NCBI RefSeq assembly: GCF_013395055.1
Contig: NZ_CP058349.1
Span: 2,416,001-2,480,000, forward strand
Source of the DNA: Pseudomonas sp. ABC1
Lineage (GTDB): Bacteria; Pseudomonadota; Gammaproteobacteria; Pseudomonadales; Pseudomonadaceae
DNA: 64,000 nucleotides
Direction: 5' to 3'
The notes under the pieces: model-generated
What the model was told of the DNA's origin: nothing
Database searches by the model: none
What the model saw: the letters and a program-made list of their open reading frames with translations, nothing else
Translations under genes and position numbers: made by a program
Part shown: piece after piece, positions 52,092 through 61,158 of the stretch
Numbering within the stretch: the stretch's first letter is position 1
How the letters are laid out: each line of letters opens with the position of its first letter

Positions 52092-52329
52092 GGCGAAGTA
52101 CCTTTCTTGTTGAAAATATGATCATTCCGCGACTTGACTGTGAGTCAATCGAAAAGCCCCGCGACTGTCAATAGCGCCACCGGCGCCCTGAAATCGGGCA
52201 TTGCGGGCCATTCTGGAGCGATATCAGGAGGGTGAACGAAGGTGCTTCGGCCAGGGTCAACGGACGGTTGTCCGGAAAAATGAACAGGACTAATCTCATC
52301 GCAGACACTGCAAGGAAGGTGGTTATCCC

Positions 52330-53073
52330 ATGACTCGCTCACCCCTGATCGGTGTATCCGCCTGTAGCCGCAAGCTCGACGATCACGACTTCCATATCGC
52401 TGGCGACAAGTACCTGCGCGCCGCTGCGCTGGAGGGGTTGCCGCTGGTGATTCCGACCCTGGAATCGCTGCGGCTGGAAGACCTGCTGGCGATGGTCGAT
52501 GGACTGTTGTTCACCGGCTCGCCGTCCAATGTGGAGCCGCTGCACTACCGGGGGCCGGACAGTGCGCCAGGCACGCTGCATGACCGCGCGCGCGACGACC
52601 TGACCCTGCCCCTGATCCGCGCGGCGGTGGACGCCGGTATCCCGGTCTTCGGTATCTGCCGTGGCTTCCAGGAGATGAACGTGGCGTTCGGCGGCAGCCT
52701 GCACCAGAAGGTGCATGAACTGCCCGGCTACCTCGACCATCGCGAAGACCCCGATGCACCGTTGTCGGTGCAGTACGGTTTCAGCCACGACCTGCTGCCG
52801 GAACCGGGAGGCCTGCTGGAGCGCCTGGGCGTGGCGCAGCGCTGCCAGGTCAATTCGCTGCACAGCCAGGGTATCGACCGCCTGGGCGAGGGGTTGCGGG
52901 TCGAAGCGCGGGCGCCGGATGGATTGATCGAAGCCATTTCCGTCGAGTCCGCACGCACCTTCGCGCTCGGCGTACAGTGGCACCCAGAGTGGAACGTGCA
53001 GGCGGTCCCGCATTATCTGGCCCTGTTCCGGGGCTTCGCCGACGCCTGCCGTTTGCACGCAGAACAACGCTGA
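52330..53073 (+). CDS. spuA: Gamma-glutamyl-GABA hydrolase, SpuA/PuuD-type
   Basis: A class-I glutamine-amidotransferase-like hydrolase of 247 residues that releases GABA from gamma-glutamyl-GABA. The nucleophile lies in FGICRGFQEMNVAFGGSL (Cys), and the catalytic His-x-Glu in LGVQWHPEWN. ATG 52330 follows AAGGAAGG. It is the first gene of the plus-strand polyamine block, 30 nt before the spuB-like gene. Confidence 0.88.
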   Translation: MTRSPLIGVSACSRKLDDHDFHIAGDKYLRAAALEGLPLVIPTLESLRLEDLLAMVDGLLFTGSPSNVEPLHYRGPDSAPGTLHDRARDDLTLPLIRAAVDAGIPVFGICRGFQEMNVAFGGSLHQKVHELPGYLDHREDPDAPLSVQYGFSHDLLPEPGGLLERLGVAQRCQVNSLHSQGIDRLGEGLRVEARAPDGLIEAISVESARTFALGVQWHPEWNVQAVPHYLALFRGFADACRLHAEQR

Positions 53074-53103
53074 ACACTTCCGTTCCAGCCAATAGAGGCC
53101 ACC

Positions 53104-54462
53104 ATGTCGAACAAGCTCGACCAGCTCACGGGCTGGCTCAAGGACCACAAGATCACTGAAGTGGAATGCGTCATCAGCGACCTCACCGGGATCGCTCGCG
53201 GCAAGATTTCGCCGACCAGCAAGTTCCTCGGCGAGAAGGGCATGCGCCTGCCGGAGAGCGTCCTGCTGCAGACTGTGACTGGCGACTACATCGCCGACGA
53301 GGTTTATTACCAACTGCTCGACCCGGCGGACATCGACATGATCTGCCGCCCCGACCCGAATGCCGTCTATAGCGTGCCCTGGGCCATCGAGCCGACTGCG
53401 CTGGTGATCCACGACAGCTACGACAAGCAGGGCAATCCCATCGAGCTGTCGCCGCGCAACGTACTGAAGAAGGTGCTGGCGCTCTACGCCGACCGTGGCT
53501 GGCAGCCCATCGTGGCGCCAGAGATGGAGTTCTACCTGACCAAGCGCTGCGAAGACCCGGACCTGCCGCTGCAGGCGCCGATCGGTCGCTCCGGTCGACA
53601 GGAAACCGGGCGCCAGTCGTTTTCCATCGACGCCGCCAACGAGTTCGACCCGCTCTTCGAAGACATGTACGACTGGTGCGAGACCCAGGGGCTGGACCTG
53701 GACACGCTGATCCATGAGGAAGGCACCGCGCAGATGGAAATCAACTTCCGTCATGGCGAGGCGCTGCACCTGGCCGACCAGATTCTGGTGTTCAAGCGGA
53801 CCATGCGCGAGGCGGCGCTCAAGCACAATGTCGCCGCCACCTTCATGGCCAAGCCGATGACCGGCGAGCCGGGCAGCGCCATGCACTTGCACCAGAGCGT
53901 CATCGATGTGGCCAGTGGGCGCAATGTCTTCTCGGACGAGCAGGGCGGCATGAGCCAGCTGTTCCTCGACCATGTCGGCGGCCTGCAGAAGTTCATCCCC
54001 GAGCTGCTGCCGATGTTTGCGCCCAACGTCAATTCGTTCCGCCGTTTCCTGCCCGACACCTCGGCGCCGGTCAACGTCGAGTGGGGCGAGGAGAACCGCA
54101 CCGTGGGCCTGCGCGTGCCGGATTCGTCGCCGGACAACCGGCGGGTGGAGAACCGCCTGGCCGGTGCGGATGCCAACCCCTACCTGGCCATCGCGGCCAG
54201 CCTGCTGTGTGGCTATATCGGCATGACCGAGGGCATCGAGCCGAGTGCGCCGGTCAAGGGCCGTGGCTACGAGCGCCGCAACCTGCGCTTGCCGTTCACT
54301 CTGGAGGCCGCGCTGGAGCGCATGGAGAGCTGCCAGGCGCTGCACCGCTACCTGAGCCCGAAATTCATCCAGGGCTATGTGGCGGTCAAGCGCACGGAGC
54401 AGGAGAACTACAACCGGGTGATCAGTTCCTGGGAGCGCGAATTCCTGCTGCTTTCGGTGTGA
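53104..54462 (+). CDS. spuB: Gamma-glutamyl-polyamine synthetase, SpuB/PauA-type
   Basis: A glutamine-synthetase-like enzyme of 452 residues, paralogous to that at 50715-52091. Key parts are EVECVISDLTGIARGKISP, the metal-binding APEMEFYLTKRC, GSAMHLHQSVIDVASG, NVNSFRRFLPDTSAPVNVEW and LAGADANPYLAIAASLLCG. It shares the spuA promoter. The spuC transaminase gene that follows in P. aeruginosa is absent here: 378 nt without a clear gene separate it from the binding-protein gene. Confidence 0.88.
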   Translation: MSNKLDQLTGWLKDHKITEVECVISDLTGIARGKISPTSKFLGEKGMRLPESVLLQTVTGDYIADEVYYQLLDPADIDMICRPDPNAVYSVPWAIEPTALVIHDSYDKQGNPIELSPRNVLKKVLALYADRGWQPIVAPEMEFYLTKRCEDPDLPLQAPIGRSGRQETGRQSFSIDAANEFDPLFEDMYDWCETQGLDLDTLIHEEGTAQMEINFRHGEALHLADQILVFKRTMREAALKHNVAATFMAKPMTGEPGSAMHLHQSVIDVASGRNVFSDEQGGMSQLFLDHVGGLQKFIPELLPMFAPNVNSFRRFLPDTSAPVNVEWGEENRTVGLRVPDSSPDNRRVENRLAGADANPYLAIAASLLCGYIGMTEGIEPSAPVKGRGYERRNLRLPFTLEAALERMESCQALHRYLSPKFIQGYVAVKRTEQENYNRVISSWEREFLLLSV

Positions 54463-54840
54463 TTTTGCACTGTTTTGGTGCGCAGGGTTGCGTCGGTCGT
54501 GGAAACGGGGCTGTCCGCGGGGCTTTGCCGAATATCAGAGTGTCGATAGACCGGCTGACAGGCCTGCGGGCGCAAGGCCCGTGGAGGCTTTTTGCCCCGT
54601 GTTCTGGGCCAGGTTGACTGCCCTGGCGGCCGGCACGCTTTCCGGCACCCTATTTGCTAAAACAATTGTGTTCGGGCCAGGTGAAAAATTGTCTCCAGAA
54701 CTGTGCCAGGTGTTTAAAAATGGTGACGAAGTTGCCAGACTGCGCGGGTTTTCCAGGTCCGCGGGAAAACGTCCCGGACCAGACGGACAGAAGCCTGATC
54801 TTGCCCTGAAAAAACGCTATCAACGACAGGAGTTGCACTG

Positions 54841-55938
54841 ATGAAACCCTTTGCCAAGACCCTCCTTGCCTTGACACTCGTCGGTGCTGTCGCCGGGGTC
54901 GCGCAGGCCAAAGACAAGGTTCTGCACGTCTATAACTGGTCCGACTACATCGCCGAGGACACGCTGGAGAACTTCACCAAGGAGACCGGCATCAAGGTGG
55001 TCTACGACGTGTTCGACAGCAATGAAGTGCTGGAGGCCAAGCTGTTGGCCGGTGCTTCGGGTTATGACATCGTCGTGCCCTCCAACCCCTTCCTGGCCAA
55101 GCAGATCAAGGCCGGCGTATTCCAGAAACTGGACCGCTCGAAGCTGAGCAACTGGGAAAACCTCGACAAGGATCTGCTCAAGGCGCTGGAGCCGAGCGAT
55201 CCGGGCAATGCCTATTCGATCCCTTATATGTGGGGCACCATCGGCATCGGCTACAACGTCGACAAGGTCAAGGCGGTACTGGGCGAGAACGCCCCCGTCG
55301 ACTCCTGGGACCTGGTGTTCAAACCCGAGAATATCGAGAAGCTCAAGTCCTGCGGCGTGGCCTTCCTCGATTCGCCCACCGAAATCCTGCCGGCCGCCCT
55401 GCATTACCTGGGTTTGCCGCCAGACAGCGGTGACAGCGCCGAGCTGAAGAAGGCCGAGGACCTGTTCATGCAGATCCGCCCGAACGTGGCCTACTTCCAT
55501 TCGTCCAAGTACATCTCAGATCTGGCCAACGGCAATATCTGCGTGGCTATCGGCTATTCCGGCGATATCTACCAGGCCAAGTCCCGTGCCGAAGAAGCCA
55601 AGAACGGCGTGACCGTGGGCTACAAGATTCCCAAGGAAGGCGCTGGCAGCTTCTTCGACATGCTGGCTATCCCTGCCGACGCCAAGAACGTCGAGAATGC
55701 CCATGTCTTCCTCAACTACCTGCTGCGTCCGGAAGTCATGGCGCCCATCGTCGACTACGTGCAGTTCCCCAGCGCCAATGCTGCGGCGACTCCGCTGATC
55801 GACAAGAGCATCAGCAGCGACCCGGGCATCTACCCGAGCCAGGCCGTGCTGCAGAAGCTCTATACCTTCCCCGACCTGGCGGCCAAGACCCAGCGTGCCA
55901 TCACCCGTAGCTGGACCAAGATCAAATCGGGTCGTTGA
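54841..55938 (+). CDS. spuD: Polyamine-binding periplasmic protein, PotF/SpuD-type
   Basis: A protein of 365 residues with signal peptide MKPFAKTLLALTLVGAVAGV and cleavage after AQA. The mature protein starts with the PotD/PotF opening VLHVYNWSDYIAEDTLENF. The substrate-site aromatics and acids expected of the family are around WSDY, SNPF and the GIGYNVDKVK region, with a tryptophan in MWGTIGIGYN. It delivers putrescine or spermidine to the ABC system encoded downstream. A GGAG ribosome site lies close to ATG. A 293-nt gap separates it from the ATPase gene, and no SpuE counterpart is present. Confidence 0.88.
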   Translation: MKPFAKTLLALTLVGAVAGVAQAKDKVLHVYNWSDYIAEDTLENFTKETGIKVVYDVFDSNEVLEAKLLAGASGYDIVVPSNPFLAKQIKAGVFQKLDRSKLSNWENLDKDLLKALEPSDPGNAYSIPYMWGTIGIGYNVDKVKAVLGENAPVDSWDLVFKPENIEKLKSCGVAFLDSPTEILPAALHYLGLPPDSGDSAELKKAEDLFMQIRPNVAYFHSSKYISDLANGNICVAIGYSGDIYQAKSRAEEAKNGVTVGYKIPKEGAGSFFDMLAIPADAKNVENAHVFLNYLLRPEVMAPIVDYVQFPSANAAATPLIDKSISSDPGIYPSQAVLQKLYTFPDLAAKTQRAITRSWTKIKSGR

Positions 55939-56231
55939 GGGTCGAACTGAAACAGGGTTGTCGTCAGCGGCTGCTAATGTCGCTGGCGCCCTGATATGAG
56001 CCAGGGTGACGCGCCTGAATAAAGGTGCGTCGTAGCCATGGGTTTTGTGGGGCATGGCCCCGAACACCATCGTGATGAACAGGCGCTTGTCGGCATTCAC
56101 TTGCTGCTGGCGCCTTTGCATTTTCACTGGCCGAAGCCTTAGCCGGCTGGCCGGTCGGCGCATTCAGCGCCAGAATTCGAAGACCCTGCGGCCATGGCCG
56201 TTCCATTACCTCTGAATCCGGGAGTTCGCGC

Positions 56232-57383
56232 ATGGCCGTAGCCTCCAGCGCCTACAAGAAAGCCCTTTCGGGCGAAAGCAAAAGCCGGCAGGTGCTGCTG
56301 AAAATCGACCGCGTCACGAAGAAGTTCGACGAAACCGTGGCGGTCGACGAGGTTTCCCTGAATATCCACCAGGGCGAGATATTCGCCCTGCTCGGTGGCT
56401 CGGGCTCTGGCAAGTCGACGCTGCTGCGCATGCTCGCCGGTTTCGAGCGGCCGAGCGAAGGGCGCATCTACCTGGATGGCCAGGACATCACCGACCTGCC
56501 GCCCTACGAGCGGCCGATCAACATGATGTTCCAGTCCTATGCGCTGTTCCCGCACATGAGTGTCGAGCAGAACATCGCCTTCGGCCTCAAGCAGGACAAC
56601 CTGCCCAAGGACGAGATCGCCGAGCGCGTGGCCGAGATGCTGCGCCTGGTGCAGATGAGCCAGTACGCCAAGCGCCTGCCACACCAGTTGTCCGGTGGCC
56701 AGCGCCAGCGCGTGGCCCTGGCGCGCTCGTTGGCCAAGCGTCCCAAACTGTTGTTGCTCGACGAGCCGATGGGCGCGCTGGACAAGAAGCTGCGTTCGCA
56801 GATGCAACTGGAGCTGGTGGAGATCATCGAGCGGGTCGGCGTGACCTGCGTGATGGTCACCCATGACCAGGAAGAGGCCATGACCATGGCCGAGCGCATC
56901 GCCATCATGCACCTGGGCTGGATCGCCCAGGTCGGCAGCCCGATGGACATCTACGAAACCCCGGCCAACCGCCTGGTCTGCGAGTTCATCGGCAACGTCA
57001 ACCTGTTCGACGGCGAGCTGATCGAAGACCTGGAAGACCATGCGGTGATCGCCTGTCCGCAACTGGAGCGACCGATCTATATCGGCCACGGCATCAGCAC
57101 CCGCGCCGAAGACAAGCGCGTGACCTTCGCCCTGCGCCCGGAAAAGCTGCTGATGAGCCTGGAAAAGCCCGAGCTCGAGCATGAAGAGTACAACTGGGTG
57201 ATGGGCACCGTGCATGACATCGCCTACCTGGGCGGCCACTCGGTCTATTACATCCGCCTGGAATCCGGCCTGTTGCTGCAAGCCTTCGTCGCCAACGCCG
57301 AGCGCCATGTGAAGTGGCCGACCTGGGAAGAACAGGTCTACCTCTACTGGCTGGGCGACAGCGGCGTGGTGCTGCAGGCATGA
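56232..57383 (+). CDS. spuF: Polyamine ABC transporter ATPase, PotG/SpuF-type
   Basis: A protein of 383 residues with Walker A (LLGGSGSGKSTLLRMLAG), Q-loop (MMFQSYALFPHMSVEQN), signature LSGGQRQRVALARSLA, Walker B LLLLDEPMGALDKKLR and switch H in VTHDQEEAM. A C-terminal TOBE domain follows (about 290-380). GGGAG precedes ATG 56232. Its stop overlaps the next start (ATGA). It powers polyamine import. Confidence 0.92.
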   Translation: MAVASSAYKKALSGESKSRQVLLKIDRVTKKFDETVAVDEVSLNIHQGEIFALLGGSGSGKSTLLRMLAGFERPSEGRIYLDGQDITDLPPYERPINMMFQSYALFPHMSVEQNIAFGLKQDNLPKDEIAERVAEMLRLVQMSQYAKRLPHQLSGGQRQRVALARSLAKRPKLLLLDEPMGALDKKLRSQMQLELVEIIERVGVTCVMVTHDQEEAMTMAERIAIMHLGWIAQVGSPMDIYETPANRLVCEFIGNVNLFDGELIEDLEDHAVIACPQLERPIYIGHGISTRAEDKRVTFALRPEKLLMSLEKPELEHEEYNWVMGTVHDIAYLGGHSVYYIRLESGLLLQAFVANAERHVKWPTWEEQVYLYWLGDSGVVLQA

Positions 57384-58276
57384 AGCGGGTAGCGCTGAAC
57401 AAGGGGCGCCGGCTGGTCATCGGCATCCCCTTTCTGTGGCTGATGCTGTTCTTCCTGCTGCCGTTCGCCATCGTGCTGAAGATCAGCTTCTCCGAAGCGG
57501 ACGTGGCGATCCCGCCTTATACCGAGGTGGTCAGCTACGCCGATCAGCAGTTGCAGATCCTGATCAACCTCGGCAACTACATCTTCCTCAGCGAGGACGA
57601 GCTGTACCTGGCCGCCTACCTGGGCTCGCTGAAGATCGCCTTCTTTTCCACGCTGCTGTGCCTGCTGATCGGCTACCCGATGGCCTACGCCATCGCCCGG
57701 GCGCGCAAGGACATCCAGACCGTCCTGCTGCTGCTGATCATGATGCCGACCTGGACCGCGATCCTGATCCGCGTCTACGCCTGGATGGGCATCCTCAGCA
57801 ACAACGGCCTGCTCAACAGCACGCTGATGAGCATCGGCCTGATCGACCAACCGTTGCAGATCCTCAATACCGACCTGGCGGTCTACATCGGCGTGGTCTA
57901 TTCCTACCTGCCGTTCATGATCCTGCCGCTCTACGCCAATCTGGTAAAGCACGACATGAGCCTGCTGGAAGCCGCCGCCGACCTGGGCGCCCGCCGTTTC
58001 ACCAGCTTCTGGAAGATCACCGTGCCGCTTTCGCGCAGCGGCATCATCGCCGGCTGCATGCTGGTGTTCATCCCGGTGGTGGGTGAGTTCGTCATCCCCG
58101 AACTGCTCGGCGGGCCCGAGACGCTGATGATCGGCAAGGTGCTGTGGCAGGAGTTCTTCAACAACCGCGACTGGCCGGTGGCGTCCGCGCTGGCGGTGGT
58201 GATGCTGGCGATCCTGTTGATACCGATCATTCTCTTCAATCGTAACCAGGCGAAAGAGCTGGAGGGCAAGCTATGA
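57380..58276 (+). CDS. spuG: Polyamine ABC permease, PotH/SpuG-type
   Basis: A membrane permease of 298 residues with about six helices (LWLMLFFLLPFAIVLKISF first) and the EAA loop EAAADLGARRFTSFWKITVP that docks on the ATPase. I chose ATG 57380 because it overlaps the stop of the ATPase gene by ATGA and opens the hydrophobic N-terminus. It overlaps the next gene in the same way, so translation is coupled along the operon. Confidence 0.92.
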   Translation: MKRVALNKGRRLVIGIPFLWLMLFFLLPFAIVLKISFSEADVAIPPYTEVVSYADQQLQILINLGNYIFLSEDELYLAAYLGSLKIAFFSTLLCLLIGYPMAYAIARARKDIQTVLLLLIMMPTWTAILIRVYAWMGILSNNGLLNSTLMSIGLIDQPLQILNTDLAVYIGVVYSYLPFMILPLYANLVKHDMSLLEAAADLGARRFTSFWKITVPLSRSGIIAGCMLVFIPVVGEFVIPELLGGPETLMIGKVLWQEFFNNRDWPVASALAVVMLAILLIPIILFNRNQAKELEGKL

Positions 58277-59112
58277 AGCGCTACAGCTTTTCCAACCTGA
58301 TCCTGGCGCTCGGCCTGCTGTTCATCTACCTGCCGATGGTGATTCTGGTCATCTACTCGTTCAACGGCTCGCGGCTGGTGACGGTCTGGGGCGGCTGGTC
58401 GGTCAAGTGGTACACCGGCCTGCTGGACAACACCCAGTTGATGGGGGCGGTGATGCGCTCGCTGGAGGTGGCGCTGTACAGCTCAATTGCGGCGGTGGCG
58501 CTGGGCACCATGGCGGCCTTCGTGCTGACGCGCATCCCGGTGTTCCGTGGGCGCACGCTGTTCGGCGGCCTGGTCACCGCACCGCTGGTGATGCCGGAAG
58601 TGATCACCGGTCTGTCGCTGCTGCTGCTGTTCGTTGCGATGGCGCAACTGGTCGGCTGGCCGGCCCAGCGGGGGATCGTCACTATCTGGATCGCCCACAC
58701 CACCTTCTGCTCGGCCTATGTCGCAGTGATCGTGATGGCGCGCCTGCGCGAGCTGGACCAGTCCATCGAGGAAGCCGCGATGGACCTGGGCGCGCGGCCG
58801 TGGAAGGTGTTCTTCGTCATCACCATGCCGATGATCGCGCCATCGCTGGTGGCGGGCGGCATGCTGTCGTTCGCGCTGTCGCTGGATGACCTGGTGCTGG
58901 CCAGCTTCGTCTCCGGCCCAGGCTCGACCACGTTGCCGATGGAAATCTTCTCGGCGGTGCGCCTGGGCGTGAAGCCGGAGATCAACGCCGTGGCCAGCCT
59001 GATTCTGCTGGTGATCTCGTTGTTCACTTTCCTGGCCTGGTACATCACCCGCCGTGCCGAGAAGCGCCGCAGCCGTGCGCTGCAGCAGGTGCGTGAGGAA
59101 GCGATCAGCTAG
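58273..59112 (+). CDS. spuH: Polyamine ABC permease, PotI/SpuH-type
   Basis: A membrane permease of 279 residues, the second channel half: first helix FSNLILALGLLFIYLPMVIL, EAA loop EEAAMDLGARPWKVFFVITM, then FALSLDDLVLASFVSGPGST. The ATG overlaps the spuG stop (ATGA). It is the last gene of the operon; no clear terminator follows in 59113-59217. Confidence 0.92.
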   Translation: MKRYSFSNLILALGLLFIYLPMVILVIYSFNGSRLVTVWGGWSVKWYTGLLDNTQLMGAVMRSLEVALYSSIAAVALGTMAAFVLTRIPVFRGRTLFGGLVTAPLVMPEVITGLSLLLLFVAMAQLVGWPAQRGIVTIWIAHTTFCSAYVAVIVMARLRELDQSIEEAAMDLGARPWKVFFVITMPMIAPSLVAGGMLSFALSLDDLVLASFVSGPGSTTLPMEIFSAVRLGVKPEINAVASLILLVISLFTFLAWYITRRAEKRRSRALQQVREEAIS

Positions 59113-59217
59113 ATCGGTACATGCTCAGGGTAACCTCCTGGCCTGCTCGCTGCGCGCCAGGATGGATGCATCGATGCACACAAGCGTTATCACCAGGGAT
59201 GGATATCGGAGAGCGGG

Positions 59218-59688
59218 ATGAGAGTACCCCTGTTAATTCTGGCTGCGACAGCCTGTTTCTTGTTCTGGCTGAAGAACAGCCCTGATTCGCAGCCGGGGAA
59301 CACCACCGCTCCCTACCACACCCAGCTTTCTGCATCGGCACAGGGCTCATACGAACCGCAGGGGCGCAGCGGTACGGCCCCGTCATCGCGGTATTCCGCT
59401 CCCGTCGAAACCGCCCCGGCGACCGCTCAACAGCAGGAGTTGTACAAGACGCTGGAGCGAATCAGGCGTGGCGGGCCTTATCCCTACCCGCGCGATGGCA
59501 TCACCTTCAGTAACCGTGAAAAGCTATTGCCGGCAAGGCCGAGAGGCTATTACCGGGAGTACACGGTCGATACGCCGGGGTTGTCGCACCGAGGGCCGCG
59601 TCGTGTGGTGACCGGCGGAAACCCGCCGGTAGAGTTCTACTACACGCAAGACCACTACCGCTCCTTCGTCCGCATCAGGGGGCACTGA
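59218..59688 (+). CDS. Secreted guanyl-type ribonuclease (RNase N1/barnase family)
   Basis: A protein of 156 residues with a short N-terminal signal or anchor (MRVPLLILAATACFLFWL) and a Ser/Pro/Gln-rich linker of about 60 residues. A microbial RNase domain follows: PYPRDGITFSNREKLLP, then the catalytic triad-like Glu in YREYTVDTPG, Arg in RGPRRVVTGG and His in TQDHYRSFVRIR. It cleaves RNA through a 2',3'-cyclic intermediate. The stop is 1 nt before the barstar gene, and a companion inhibitor is needed to protect the producer. Confidence 0.85.
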   Translation: MRVPLLILAATACFLFWLKNSPDSQPGNTTAPYHTQLSASAQGSYEPQGRSGTAPSSRYSAPVETAPATAQQQELYKTLERIRRGGPYPYPRDGITFSNREKLLPARPRGYYREYTVDTPGLSHRGPRRVVTGGNPPVEFYYTQDHYRSFVRIRGH

Positions 59689-59689
59689 G

Positions 59690-60055
59690 ATGACGGCATT
59701 GACCGACGGGCCTGTGAGTATTGTCTGGAATGACCATGGCGCATTCGATGCGCAGGCCATCGCGCTGGATGAAAATGGCCGGCTGGACAAGCAGACACTG
59801 ATGTCCAGGCTGAGGGAGGCGTTCAACTTCCCGGATTACTTTGGTGAGAATTGGGATGCGGTCTACGACCTGCTCCTGAATCATGCGGACGTGTTGGAAG
59901 GCCCCTCCATCTGGCGATTCTCGATCGACCGCTCATCCTCAGTGGACGAAGACGATCTGGCGATCTGGATAGAGCTGATGACCGATGTCTGCGCGTATGC
60001 CGAATCCCAGGGGCAGCCATTGCGGGTCGTCATAGAGCGTGGCCAGAAGGTCTGA
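59690..60055 (+). CDS. Barstar-family RNase inhibitor
   Basis: A cytosolic protein of 121 residues with the barstar core: REAFNFPDYFGENWDAVYDL, where the acidic/aromatic helix fits the RNase active site, then IWRFSIDRSSSV and LRVVIERG. The gene begins 1 nt after the RNase stop, so the two are expressed together, as for barnase and barstar. It probably protects the cell from RNase before export or on re-entry. Confidence 0.88.
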   Translation: MTALTDGPVSIVWNDHGAFDAQAIALDENGRLDKQTLMSRLREAFNFPDYFGENWDAVYDLLLNHADVLEGPSIWRFSIDRSSSVDEDDLAIWIELMTDVCAYAESQGQPLRVVIERGQKV

Positions 60056-60085
60056 CGGTTAGCCAGGCCGCTCCTGCCCATCGTC

Positions 60086-60973
60086 TCAATACCAGCGCTT
60101 TTCCCCTTCCGGGCGTTTCTTGAAGCGCTTCATGGTCCACATGTACTGGTCCGGGTACTGGCGTACATAGCGCGCCACCACCTCGCTCATGGCCGCTGCG
60201 CTGGTGCGTGCATCCTCGCTGTACATGCCCTCTGGCGCGGCTTCGAGGATCACGCGGAAGCCGCTGCCATCCTCCAGCCGCAGGGCGTGCAGGAACACCC
60301 CTTGCGCCTTGCCGCCCTTGAGCATGCCATGTACGAACTTGCTGGTCAGTGCCTGGGTGCCGAGGAAGGGCACGAACTCGCCACTGGACAGGCTGGGCTC
60401 GGGGTCGGCGGGAATGCCCACCGATCCACCCCGGCGGACTTCCTTGATAACGCTGAGAATCCCTTCCTTGGTCGAGGGTGCGACCCGGTTGCCCAACTGC
60501 ACGCGCTGCTTCTGCAACAGCTCATCGAGGGCCTGCAACTTGGGCGGACGGTAGAAAATGATCGGTTTGCACTGTGAGCAGTAGAAGTGGTTGAGCACTT
60601 CCCAGTTGCCGAGGTGGCTGGTGATACCGACCACGCCCTTGCCGGACGCCAGGGCCTGTTCGAGCACTTCCAACCCTTGGACTTCCTTGACCAGCGCCAG
60701 GGACTTCTCGGCAGGCCAGATCCAGGCACAGGCGCTTTCCGCCAGGGCCTTGCCGATGCCGCGCAGGCTTTTGCCCAGCAGTCGCTCCAGTTCGGCGTCG
60801 CTCAGCTCGGGGAAACAGTGGCGCAGATTGATACGGGCCACTTCGCGGGAGCGGTTAGGCAGCTTCCACATCAGCCAGCCGATCAGCGACCCGCTCTTTT
60901 GCACCAGCGGCCATGGCAGCGCGGCCAGCAGACGCAGAAAACCGACGCCCAGTACACCTTTGAGCTTTTCCAC
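60086..60973 (-). CDS. lpxL: Lipid A late acyltransferase (LpxL/HtrB family)
   Basis: An inner-membrane acyltransferase of 295 residues that adds a secondary lauroyl-type chain to lipid A. It has the acceptor motif H-x4-E in TSHLGNWEVLNHF and a second motif around YRPPKLQALDELLQ and GIPADPEP. I placed the start at GTG 60973, which opens MEKLKGVLGVGFLRLLAALP; the longer frame adds residues that do not look like this family. Neighbour tag (61159-61731) matches the PA0011-PA0010 order as I recall it. Confidence 0.85.
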   Translation of the reverse strand: MEKLKGVLGVGFLRLLAALPWPLVQKSGSLIGWLMWKLPNRSREVARINLRHCFPELSDAELERLLGKSLRGIGKALAESACAWIWPAEKSLALVKEVQGLEVLEQALASGKGVVGITSHLGNWEVLNHFYCSQCKPIIFYRPPKLQALDELLQKQRVQLGNRVAPSTKEGILSVIKEVRRGGSVGIPADPEPSLSSGEFVPFLGTQALTSKFVHGMLKGGKAQGVFLHALRLEDGSGFRVILEAAPEGMYSEDARTSAAAMSEVVARYVRQYPDQYMWTMKRFKKRPEGEKRWY

Positions 60974-61119
60974 AGGAATGTTTCCGGACCCGAAAAAGGT
61001 GCATTGTAACCAGCCGGTCGGCTGGGGCGTTAACCCCTGTGGGGTGACCAGGGCAATCGTATGAAGACCGTGGTGCTTGCTCATATGAGCAGATCACACG
61101 GATTTCCATGGCTTCTGCC

Positions 61120-61155
61120 CCCTCTCCCGCTTGCGGGAGAGGGCTGGGGAGAGGG
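61120..61155. repeat. REP-type palindrome between lpxL and tag
   Basis: CCCTCTCCCGC and GCGGGAGAGGG form an 11-bp perfect stem with a TT loop, followed by CTGGGGAGAGGG. It is the relative of 35731-35770. Confidence 0.7.
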
Positions 61156-61158
61156 TGG

